Assembly: GCA_022818135.1 (NCBI GenBank)
Contig: JAFMSR010000008.1
Span: 8,986,978-9,050,977 of the forward strand
Length of the DNA: 64,000 nucleotides
DNA from: Saxidomus purpurata
Lineage: Eukaryota; Mollusca; Bivalvia; Venerida; Veneridae
Reading direction: 5' to 3'
Positions 12,731-23,987 of the stretch are shown here, piece after piece. The stretch's first letter is position 1. Each line of letters starts with the position of its first letter. The notes under the pieces are model-generated. The model saw nothing but the letters and a program-made list of their open reading frames with translations, was not told the DNA's origin and made no database searches. The position numbers were made by a program, and so were the translations under genes.

Positions 12731-14128
12731 GAAGCAAAAGAGATACTGAATGTTTCGGACATGAATGATGCAGAATCAATGCAGAAGAACTATGACCATC
12801 TTTTCGCCATAAATGAGAAATCTAAAGGAGGATCATTTTATTTACAATCAAAGGTATGATACATGTACACAGGAGCAAATCCAGAAAATTTCTTTAATAC
12901 ATATATTTCTCTTTTTTCAAAGTTTTTTGACTGGTTGTCTCAGACCAGACTCTTTTATTCTACAATTCTAGTGAAAATGAATGTACTCAGTTTGAAGATA
13001 GATGTCTTCATTTAAACTGATCAAATAATTAAAAAGACATTATGAATATGATTGTATTATTTCCATCTATAGTAACATTTTGCAGCAGTTTATTCCACTG
13101 AAACATCAATTTAGGAGTTGTATACTTCTGTCTTATTTTCAATTAGTCAGGTCTTAAATGTTTCATGCAAGGTCAGCATTGTTTATTATCACTAGATTGA
13201 TATGAAAGAAACAGCTGTGTTCAATCTTTCATCACCTGTTCAAGGAAAGTGACCTTTGTTATGCAACCAGGCCTTCCAATGTGTTTTAAAAATCTATTGG
13301 ACAAAAACATTAAGGACAAAAATTGAACAGTGAAATAAGACCTCTACAGGGGTGGGGCTGTTTTCCGTATACACTCTGTTTTCCGTATACACTCTGTTTT
13401 CCTTATAGTTATGTATTTTTCTTTCTATCCTGTCCCTTCAACTTCATTTTGCACTAATGATGTAATAACCAAAATATATACCGAAATTGCTAAACAAAAT
13501 TATCCCATAAAAAAAGTGGACATATATGATGGGATTCCCAATTCAGTGAATAGTCTTTTTGCACAATACTTTTTTCAGCTGACACTCTGAAACCATTATA
13601 AATTTGTTGTTGTTTTTTGCCCGTTTCAACCTTATTTTGATCAGGCTGACAGTTTACCATACCATCCCTCCTAGGAAGAACCAGTACTAGACTCCGAATC
13701 AACTTTCTCACATGAAAAGACATCGTCGGAAGCAAGACTCAAACCCACGACCCTCAGTCAGGTTTCTGCGATTTTAAAACAGCGACCCTAACCACTCGAC
13801 CACAAAAGTGAACATGTGGAAACAATCTACAGTCAAACCTGTGTTAAAGACCACCCCGAAATAGAGACCAACCTGCGAATAAAGACAGTCGTGCAATTTC
13901 AGTCCACTTTTCATCTATAGTAAACAACTGTGGATAAAGACCCCCTGCAAACAAAGATTACACGTTTAGCTTCCCAACAGTGGTCTTTGTTCACAAGTTC
14001 GACTGTACTGATAAATTATCATTTAACCCAAACTGTTCTGTTTACAGGTTGTTAGAGCTAAAGAAAGATTAGACATGGAAATGAAAGCCCAAGAAAAACA
14101 AAAGACAAACCAACCACCAGATACTTGA
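12731..14128 (+). CDS. PAM16: PAM16/TIM16-like, 3' part only (two exons), copy 1
   Basis: PAM16 (Magmas) is the J-like subunit of the mitochondrial import motor that binds PAM18/TIM14 and regulates mtHsp70 at the inner membrane. Exon 12731-12853 (41 codons, phase 0) encodes [10 protein letters not shown] and continues to GGSFYLQSK. Exon 14048-14128 encodes [11 protein letters not shown] onward and stops at TGA. The boundaries (before EA, and between SK and VVRA) match the intron positions I recall for the human gene. The J-like core and C-terminal helix are therefore present, but the N-terminal exon(s) with the start and membrane-associated segment were not found in the 3.5 kb upstream. The gene is either partial here, has distant upstream exons, or is a captured 3' fragment. 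Confidence 0.85.
13735..13808 (-). repeat. tRNA-derived SINE fragment in PAM16 intron
   Basis: On the minus strand TGGTCGAGTGGTTAGGG resembles an A box and GGGTTTGAGTC, about 40 bases later, resembles a B box. It lies in the last PAM16 intron of unit 1. The matching intron is lost from unit 2, so its age relative to the duplication cannot be read. Confidence 0.55.
13830..14005. mobile_element. Mariner-like MITE (176 bp)
   Basis: It has termini CAGTCAAACCTGTG and, inverted, CAGTCGAACTTGTG, each flanked by TA (13828-13829 and 14006-14007), the target-site signature of the Tc1/mariner superfamily. The inner TIR continues into AAAGACCAC on both sides. There is no coding capacity. It sits 42 bases before the last PAM16 exon. 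Confidence 0.8.
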
Positions 14129-17100
14129 TAAAACGTGATTTACTTAGTTAACATAAGATTATAACAGGAATAGATTCACTGATGCCTCATTGAAAACATC
14201 TGCGGTGCAGGATGGTGTGAAATGTGAAAATTGTGAGTGTTAGTTGTTATAGTTTAAAGTGATAGCAAAATTGAAAATATGATCTAGAGTGTATCTAAAA
14301 AGTTGAAGTCCTTAGAACATTTACTCTTATTGTTAAGAAATACCCGAAAGATTTGCTATAGTGATATACATGTTTCATGTATCTATTATAAGTGATGTTT
14401 GAATCAAGATAGTAGATTCAAAATGTTTGAGGTTTTACTTGTTTTATGTGTTTCATTTCTTATCACACTTGTCAGGTTTCATTTTCATTGCTTGTTATCT
14501 TTGTAAATACTTCCTTCAATGAATAAGATAAACATTTTAATACAATTGTTTGAATCAAGTTTTTGACACATCGAACACTATTATGAGAAATGATTTCCAT
14601 AATAGACATTCCACGCCCATGTAAAACTAGCTTATATTAACAAATGTTCATAGCCAGCTGCATAAATCCCGAAGACAAAATTTACCAGTAATTTAATGTA
14701 CTGTGTACACGTTAAAAATTTATCATACAATTGATTCAAATGATAATGCATGTGTATCATGAAATTGGCCGAAACATGCTTCCTGGTTTAAGTGATTTTA
14801 TGTAGATGAAATTATATGTATTCTGCTTTAAAGAAGTATATATTTGTGAACTGTTGAAATATTTTGACATTTGTTTTTAGCATGAATGTATGTAAACTGA
14901 AATTAAAGGTAAAAGTTTAATCTTCATGTTTTTCATTTACTCTACATAGATAGTGGATATTCCAATGTTTTACAACAAAATAATTCACTAGAATAATCCA
15001 ACATCACCTGATAAGGGTTGAATTTGTTTACTAAAAACTATGTGGGAAGTTGACCGAGCCTTGAAAAGCACATAATCCTTTAACAATAGTCATAGTCATA
15101 AAATTTGGCTTCAAAAACTGGAATGGTCTATGTTTACTCAAGTCAAGGAAATGCTTAAATATGGTAGTCTTACAACTGTCTAGATTTCAGTCAAAAGCCT
15201 GTGTGCACATGGTAACAAGTCTGTAACAGAATCTGTCCATCAGTAACTTTACAAGGTCCATCAACTGACACATCAAACACTTGATGATTATTAGCTAACC
15301 TACCCGTAGTACAAATTGCCAGGATGAGTCATGGTGACCTCTGTATCCTGTTCGTCCACCATTTCCTTCAAATGACATCTTTAAAACCACTTGGATGATG
15401 ATGATGAAACTTAGCAGGGATGTTTCTTCAAGTTGCATGAAGCTTTACCAAGTTGTACATGTACAAAGAATTCCATTCCATGCAGATCTGTTGTTGATCA
15501 TCATTTATTTAGACTTACATACGAGTTCTTTTTAAAATGTCCACAACTGCAAGACCTTGAGCCATGAATTTGTTGTGTAGCAGTTTGTAGTGGTCCTCTT
15601 CCACAACTATTCTAATTATCATGCCACTTGGGACAAAATTGACTCTACCCTTTGACCTACTTTAATGATAATAATAAAGTCTTTATTTAACGAGGCATCA
15701 TATTTAGGCAAGCCCAATCTTCCATATGAGCCTCACTTTCTTGTTTTGGAAGCTACAGTGATGAAACTAGGACCATGTGTAAAGTTTTGCAAACATTTTA
15801 ACACTATGACCTTGACCTTTTGACTTACCTTCTTGTTTTTTAAGCTACAGCCACAAAATAAGGACCATGTGTACTGTTTTTCAAACAAATTTCAATTCTG
15901 ACATTTTGACTTACTTTCTTTGAAGACAGTCATGAAATTTGAGACCATGTGTAGTTTTGTAAACAAGATTCATTGTTATTGATTTTGTTGCACCTTTTTA
16001 ATTGATGACCTTGAATTTGATGTGTTTTGCCTCCATTCAAACAACATGTAGCCTTTACAAAAACTCAAAATCAAACAATTACAGTAACTGTACATTTACT
16101 GTGTTTTCTGCTACCCTCTTGTTGATATTGTAAATGGCCAATGGTTACCCAGGTGATCGATATTGGGCCATGATGGCCCTCTGTCTTTTCAAGAAAAATT
16201 GTATGCATCAAGTTATTTGTAGCCTAAACAGTGTAAGTTTCAAAATTTCCACCACAAAATAGACTGGGTTCAAGCCCTACCAATTTTTGTACTGGCAGCC
16301 AGACATTGTAATACAGCAAATTTTTCACCCTAAACTATTTATGAAAACAAGACAAAAGAGCGATTGGTCTGAAAACAAATGCTTATACAAGTACATTTTA
16401 CCTGTCTTGACCACAGCAGTAAAAGTACATTGTACCTCACAATGACACAATACACATATTTCGTCGACATAGCATACAGATTATCCGTACGAGTAAGTGA
16501 AGTCAAGAAAGTATTTGACAGTATGGTGTATGATTGAGATTGAGTTAAAAAGTAACAAATAAACATATCTAATACCTAACAATTGTATTACTTTCTATAA
16601 ATGAAATCAATAAATTAAAGTCCCAGGATCACGTTGAATTTACTGATACAGTAAAATCAGTTTACTGATAATAATAATTTGTTGACATATGCTTTTCTTT
16701 CGTATTCAAGTCGTTTCGTCATGAAAAATAGTTGCCAGAAAGCCTTTCTTAGTTTATGCAATATCATTTGAAAATAAAATTGGAATACATGATGAACATT
16801 CAAACAGCATTTCCAGTATTTGTCTCAACGCTAACAACAATTCTGGTGACCTACAGCAAATTACTGCTTCATGCAGGGCCTTTTCATAAATCTCTTTGTA
16901 TTTCATTCAGTTTTAACACTGATGGAATTTCCATATTTGACCGATGAGACATTTTGTCAGCTTAAATAAATTCTGTTGCTATAGATAATTAAGTAACAAC
17001 TCTATCAGGATAGGTGTGGAATACTGTCACTTTAAACATGTAAACAAAAGTGTAAAAATATATAATACAAATTTTGTGTTCCTGACCCGCCTCTAAAAGT

Positions 17101-17162
17101 AAATGCTATCAAGTTTAATTATGGATTTGCTATCAAATTGAATATAGCGCCTTCTTCTGTTT
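14129..17162. other. Non-coding: PAM16 3' flank, unit 1/2 junction, 3' flank of CBR1-like copy 2
   Basis: 14129-14630 is PAM16 3' UTR and flank; AATAAG near 14522 is a possible poly(A) signal. From 14631 the sequence repeats the unit 1 start. No exon seen. Confidence 0.65.
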
Positions 17163-20100
17163 TCACAAACTTCCATGTAGTCGTGGCCAGGTTTGAATCT
17201 TCCTGTCTGACAGAAAGTTGCCTTTTGGACTTGTAGTGTTTGGAGGCAGAAGTGCCAGGTAGAGAGGAGTGTCTGCTCCTGTAACATTCAAACACAAAAC
17301 ACTTCATCATTCATACTGTGACAAGCATACAGTTAAACGCATTAATTCCTTGTATTATGCGAAAATATCAGAAAACTTGATTAGCAGTTTCTTCAATAGC
17401 ATGGTTGAGAATTTAAGAAAATCAAATACAAGTTAGAAAAAGAACTTATTAAGTTACCCAGACGTCTTCTCGTGCAAACTGACTGAAATTCTGTCCACAT
17501 TCACCTTCCTTAGGAACTTCCCTTCATCTATTTTCTCCCTTAATACTTAAATATGCCAAAATACGAACAATGCTCAACTACCTTCAATTATAAGAACTTA
17601 TTTTACAAGATCTGTTATTTTTCTCCCTATATGAGTAATTAAGTGAAACAACATTTAACTAACCTTGATCTGTAGTTCTTTCTTTACCACTCATACATAA
17701 GTGGTTAGCACAGTGCAACTACATTGAACGCCAGTTACACACCTTGATCTGGATACCTTAATGAATAGTCATGTCTAAAGTTAATGTAAGCTGTTCAAAA
17801 TAACTTACCTTGATCTATTGTCTTAGGACCTTTATGGCTGGTCATATCCGTGTCAACATACCCTGGACAACACTGTCAAATATAACAAATTTGTCTCATT
17901 TTATCAAGCTATAGTCTAGTAACGGTCAAAAGCACTATGTATTCATGTTTTACATAACCTGAAGCCATCATTTTATTAGATATACTATCACATTCTTCCT
18001 TAAAGACATATAATTGTATTCTGACGGTAATGGACCTATCCTTTTCACCATTCTATGAAGTAAATTCTGCTAAAGTTTGCTAAAAATAAAATATAATCTA
18101 AATTTGAAAGGGTACTACCAGTGATTAGCAAACACTTCATATGCAGATATAACTGTTGTTGCTCAGATTGAAATATTTAATAACTGTTGACAAATGATCG
18201 ATACAGTAGGCGGATGCCTACAAGAACAAAATACATGTAAAACGCAACGCGTTGAGTTAATGTATCACTGAAATACAAGATTCACAAGAAAATATGAAGA
18301 CTTACAGCATTAACAATGATGTCAGATTTTAAGTCTTTGTCAAACTCTTTCTGCTGAACAAAAGACATCAGGGTAACGCCAATTTTTGAACACCCGTACG
18401 CGGACTGACGCCAACCTTTCTTTTCGTAACTTCCATCTTTTGCTGAACTGAAAATAATCAACTAGAACTATCAATGACTGAGATGAAAGTATCAGCAATA
18501 AAGGTCTGATAAAAATGGAATGAATATAACCCAGGTCCTTTCCAAACCAGCTTCAACAAACGTTTAGTTGGAGTTTAGTTTACATGCGCATCAGTTTAGA
18601 AACTAGAGGTTAAGGATTTGGTTCCTCATCACAGTGTTTGATTCATTGAAAGCAGTTAAATGATCAATATCACATCTGAATACTGCTATGATAGCATACT
18701 GGTTGAGTGTCTGCTTTGTGTGTCTGGTTGCATGTTCGAACCCTAGCATATCATACTAAAGATGTGATAACTCCTTTGTTTGGCCCTTGGCACTAAAAGG
18801 GTAACAACAGGGAGAGTAAGAGGAGCTTCTTGTTTCTCAGAAAAGGTAAGAATAATACTATTTACTGGAAATCCTATTTGTTGATCACAAGAAATGTAGC
18901 TCATGTGGTTTGTTAAATAAATGCTTCTTTCTCTTTATCTCGCAACGGGTTTTCCCAGAAAGTAGAGAGTTCAAGAGTGACTCTTCCCTCTGGTTAAAGC
19001 CTAAAACATAAAACCAACTATTTCTAATGGCTAAGAACCCTGCAGTGTTTATTTAGCAGATTCAAGTAGGTCCCAATTATTAAAGTACTCAATGGCAACC
19101 ATGTATACCAACTTCCCTCCAGTTCCTCTAAACCTGCATAAACAAACCACTAAAGCATTGTAAAATAATAATCATTCATGATTTTATGTAGTTCCTTGTA
19201 AATTGTGCATAACTTACCTGACAAACTCAGTCATAAGCTGTTCAACCTTGGGTAAGTCCAAATCCTTTGCAAGAAATCTTGAATTAAGCTCAGCACTGCA
19301 CTTTTTAGCTGCAAACTGACTGGCCATACTGGATACATTGACTACCCTGGTTTAAAAAGAAAACTAGAACTATCACTGAAGGTGATGAATACCACAACAC
19401 ATCACTCGCATACAGGATGTACATGAACCTTAATGTAATAAAGCTTTTGAATAGGACAGCATAATGATTATATTATAACACATCTAGGGTTGGTACAAAT
19501 CACTCCTGTGAAGTTCAATTCTGGCCAGGGGTTTTGGAGATAAAGTGCGTACAAAGCCGTTTTGGAAAAAAAAGGGCCATTAATCTGTGAAAAAATAATC
19601 CGAACGAAAACTGTCGAGAGCATGCACAGCTAGGCTTAGTATCAGATCACTCCTGTTAAGTTTCCTGCTATTCTGTTCTAGGGTTTTGGACATGAAGCGC
19701 GCACAAGATGGTGTCAACAGACTGAAACAGACTGAAGGACAAGCTGAATCCAGTACCCCTGTTACAACTTTGTTGTTTCGTGGGTATAGTAACTGAAATC
19801 TTTCTTTCACAACTTTACACTAATCACTCAGAGAGCAGTACATTAGTAAATATAGCATACCAACTCAAGTTATTCATTCCTTTTGACAGATATCCTTTTG
19901 TACAGATATCTTTTTGTACCTCCCTTGAGCAAATGAATAACATGAGCAATATATAATGTATATTAATTGTGATCAATCTGGTCGTTAATAATTTCTTAAC
20001 TATAAGTTTAGCTTTCATTTTCATTTGAAAGAGCAACAGTTCCTGCGGATTGTCATGAGTAACAGTTATCTCAAGGTTATTTACTAGTTTCTTTTTCTCT

Positions 20101-23100
20101 TTTTGAACTACTTTAATTTTGCTTGCTTTACCTGGACGTGAATGAATAGGGATATATGTTTACTATACATACCTGGCATGTGGTCTCAGTAGTGGAAAAA
20201 ACCTTTTGCAAACATTCAATGTTCCCCAGAAGTTGGTAGCTACTGTTATTTCAGCTTGTTGTGGAAATGGTTCTGTGGCTGCCGTCTGTGTAAAAATTAA
20301 TGTAATATAAACATTGATATACCCTGAATAAAGAATTTAAACATTACTACATTGTATTACAATAAACGCTTCGCCAGCTATAGTTTAATATCTAACAAGA
20401 GCCATGTTACACATGGTTAATCCCCCCGCTGGGAAGAAGTTACCAGAAGGTTGTACTTTCGTACATTTTACTTGGTGAAAGGAAATCAGGAGACCATTAC
20501 TAATATCTCCTTCGCCTTGGCGGGGGGATAAATAATGTGCGTATGCAGTTTGAAGAAAATCTGTCAAAAAATAGGCAAGGTACAGTTATTGTTCTTGCAC
20601 ACTGCACTTCCTACTAATGTGCTATGTCAGTGTATCAGGTTTGAAGTAAATCCTTCAAGTGCTTTTGGAGTTATGCTCTGGACAAAACTTTAAAGTAAAT
20701 CTGATAAAGGGGAATAACTCTAAAAGTAGGCAAGGTAGAGTTATTGTTCTTGCACACTGCACTTCCTACCAATGTGCTATGTCAGTGTATTAAGTTTGAA
20801 GAAAATCCCTCAAGTACTTTTGGAGTTATGCTTCGAACAACTAAATCTGATAAAGGGGAATAACTCTAAAAGTAGGCAAGGTAGAGTTATTGTTCTTGCA
20901 CACTGCACTTCCTACCAATGTGCTATGTCAGTGTATCAAGTTTGAAGTAAACCCTCAAGTACTTTTGGAGTTATGCTCTGGACAAAACTTTTTAAAGTAA
21001 ATCTGATAAAGGGAATAACTCTAAAAGTAGGCAAGGTAGAGTTATTGTTCTTACACACTGCACTTCCTACCAATGTGCTATGTCAGTGTATCAAGTTTGA
21101 AGAAAATCCCTCAAGTACTTTTGGAGTTATGCTCCGGACAAAATTGGGACGGAGACACGGACGGACGGACGGACGGAGACCATTACTAATATCCCCTTCG
21201 CCTTCGCCGGGGGGATAAATAAACTTACAATTTTCAAAGCCATAGTCATTCTGAAAGTTTGTAGAAAATTTTTCCACCTAGCTTATCAGACACAGGTGTT
21301 TTAATATACATGTACCAGTGCTACTGCAGAATGCATTAAACTTCTGCTACTCACTCAGTAAAAACCTGTTTCTTGTTTCTTTAGAAGCAAGTTTTCTCCC
21401 TTCCAAAGTTCCTGTTTAACTATATATAATGGAAAATCACTTCAATTATTGTACTGAGTTGTTTTCCCAGTACAATACCTTTAACACTTTCAAAGCCAGA
21501 GTCTGCTTATATTTATCAATCCCTATCACAAACTGTTGACACATTCAAAAACCTGCTTGATCTCACAAGGGTTATTATCTTCTTCACTGCTAAGTTAACA
21601 AACTTCTGTCTCTATACTTTGCCTCATTTGGCATAGTTTTCAACAATCCTGACAAAGATCAAGAAAGTCCGGCCTCTGCTTTCAGCAATAATTATGGACT
21701 GGAACAGTGACGAGACAAAGGTTTTTTTATATCCATCAAAATATTAATCTTCGAAAGAATTGTCAAATACTGAGCTGTAACTTTTGCTGGTTATCAAACT
21801 TGGTCAAGATATCATGCCCACAAACATTTTAACCATGTTTGGTGCAGATCAGATGAAAACTGTTCTACTTAGACAGTGAACAATGTTTGTGGACCGTGCT
21901 GCCCACAGCTGCAGGTGTTCCCATAATACCTCCCGTCTAAGGGCTGACGTATAAAAGAAACGCTTTCTGACAACACAACATGGTTTATATGAAAGAAATG
22001 CATATGTAAATGTTGTTTTAGAATAAACAGAACACAGTTTATCATTTTCTTCTCTCACTTAATTCATTTTTTATTTGAGCATATCAAAGCAATCAGGGAG
22101 CTTTAAACAAAAGCTAATTTTTCCTACCATAAACTTTTAACCCTATTTTATTTTACAAACCTTAAACAGTATTCCAGCGTTATTGACCAATATATCAAGT
22201 CCACCATATGTATTTTGCAGGAAGGTTTTCATTCTGTCAATACTGGCAACATCATCTAGATCAAGCTGATGAAACTTTGGCTTCAAACCTTCACCATTTA
22301 AGCTTTTCACAGCTTCGGCTCCTCTACCCTCATCTCGTGCTAAATTAACAAAGCCACCATTGATGTGCAACAGTTACATGTATTAGTCAAATTTAATAAC
22401 ATAAAAGTTATTTTGCTCATAGTGAAACAGAAAGATTCATAATTCCAGTATTAGTTGAACAGCCTCATATTAATTACACCCTATGAAAAAATAAGTATCT
22501 TTTACTTTGTACAAATTGGTTATTTGCTTGTTAGACCAAAATATTTTAATGGTTTCACATCAATAACTCAAATTTAATAGGAAAATTTGTTATGACCACT
22601 TTTGCTTTTAAAATCAGCTGGTCGCAGGTCACAAAGATCTTGAATAGCAGATTTTTCTATCTGATCACTCAGAAATACTTGAGCCAGAGTACAGAAATTG
22701 TTTTTCATCATCATACTACAACACTTATTTAGTTCTGGTAACTGAATTCTAACACTGTTGGCGGCAAACGATCAGTGCAGTTCACAATCATCATGTAGAT
22801 TCCATGGAGTCTAATTATGGTCAATTTAGTCCTAACTATTTCGACTCCGAAGGCAAACCTATTTCACAGGCTGAAATTTTGTAGTTCTTCTAAACCCTAA
22901 CCCTAACCTGGAGCAATAATATTAAAGGATAGTATATTATAGCCCTATAACCCTTAATGGTTCTACAGTAAAAATCAGATCTATAAAATTGGTCAAATCG
23001 TTCAGTCAAATGAAATAGTCTATGTCAAATATGCAATGTTTTCTACCCTGTCAATCAATTTTGAATCAGTTGTCAGTTTTCTACTCCGAAGGCAAACCTA

Positions 23101-23987
23101 TTTCACAGGCTGATATTTTGTAGTTCTTCTAAACCCTAACCCTAACCTGGAGCAATAATATTAAAGGATAGTATATATAGCCCTATAACCCTTAACGGTT
23201 CGACAGTAAAAATCAGATCTATAAAATTGGTCAAATCGTTCAGCCAAATGAAATAGTCTATGTCAAATATGCAATGTTTTCTACCCTGTCAATCAATTTT
23301 GACTGAGTATCTCTTTGTACAATTAACTGAGCTTTCTGCACTGAAATATGGACATGTCTATTTTATAAATATAGTTTGACGACAACAATACATTACCTGT
23401 TAAGATGACATCTCCATCAAACTGTTTACACAGGCCTCTAACAATGGCATAACCTATACCTTTGTTTGCACCAGTTACCTGAAAAACACTTTAGTGTTCT
23501 AGATTATGTTCTGTTTCAGAAATCTAGTACAGTGTTCTTTTTTTATATATGAAAGAGTGTTATGTATATTTTGTGCAAAACCAAGTCAGATTTTCTTATT
23601 AATTTCTGTCTTCATACCTGTGATGTTATGTAACAATCACTGAGAAGTGCCTGTTTATCAACGAAATTTAATGTGAAAAATTAGAACAACTAGTAGATTG
23701 AATTTTCAAGTTACATTTACCAGCTGTTTACATTACTATTGCATCTCAGGGCGTTTGACCCCTACAGCTGTTCTCACCTCCTACTGTACAGTTCTACAAG
23801 ACTTACTGCAAAGTGAACATTTCATTGAATGTCAGTAAGCGAACCTATGCAGCGGTTAACCTGATCAACAGTTCAACGTTTTGTGTACAAACTCGGTCTT
23901 TATCACTGCTTATCATTTAACGATTTTATAAAACATTGAGAAGAATGACAGTTTACTTACCACAGCAACACGTCCAGAAGAATTCAT
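17163..23987 (-). CDS. CBR1: Carbonyl reductase 1-like short-chain dehydrogenase, copy 2 (stop-loss extension)
   Basis: Same enzyme and exon plan as copy 1. Exons (minus): 23987-23961, 23478-23397, 22339-22161, 20285-20173, 19346-19218, 18447-18306, 17872-17809, 17278-17163. Total 852 nt, 283 residues. Cofactor motif TGANKGIG, NNAG, NVSS and YGCSK are retained and every splice site is GT-AG. The TGA that ends copy 1 (and copy 3) is CGA here at 17183-17181, so translation continues through RLHGSL to the next TGA. I also see replacements S2N, E-to-G and D-to-N in exon 3, A-to-L directly after NNAGI, M-to-T at the start of exon 4, and S-to-L in exon 6. The intron between exons 4 and 3 carries an 826-bp insertion. 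Nothing indicates inactivation. Confidence 0.92.
20395..21220. mobile_element. Non-autonomous insertion with ~150-bp internal tandem repeats (unit 2 only)
   Basis: The insertion is bounded by ACAAGAGCCATG on the left and CGGGGGGATAAAT on the right; unit 1 has the uninterrupted sequence at about 6640-6655. Four tandem units of about 145-156 bp begin near 20572, 20727, 20872 and 21028, each with GTTATTGTTCTTGCACACTG and TGCTATGTCAGTGTAT. The terminal motif CCATTACTAATAT plus GGGGGGATAAAT occurs twice, at about 20493-20533 and 21179-21220, hinting at a nested or partly duplicated element. The right end has GGACGGACGGACGG. No coding capacity. Confidence 0.8.
22843..23310. repeat. ~235-bp tandem duplication in CBR1-like copy 2 intron
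   Basis: The stretch starting CTCCGAAGGCAAACC and running through AACCCTAACCCTAACC to ATGCAATGTTTTCTACCCTG is present twice in succession (from about 22845 and 23080). Unit 1 has it once (about 8247-8460). The two copies differ by only a few bases, so the event is recent. Confidence 0.85.

Larger units (their letters stand above)
1..14630. repeat. Tandem segmental duplication, unit 1
   Basis: The first bases of the window recur almost unchanged from 14631 (CTTATATTAAC, then the CAGCTGCAT stretch), and colinear similarity continues for the whole unit. It holds CBR1-like copy 1 (minus) and the 3' exons of a PAM16-like gene (plus). Because base 1 already lies inside the unit, the true left edge of the array may be outside the window. 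Unit 1 alone carries a tRNA-like SINE and a mariner-like MITE in the last PAM16 intron, and a fragment with an AACAAGAG end near 400-664. Confidence 0.93.
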
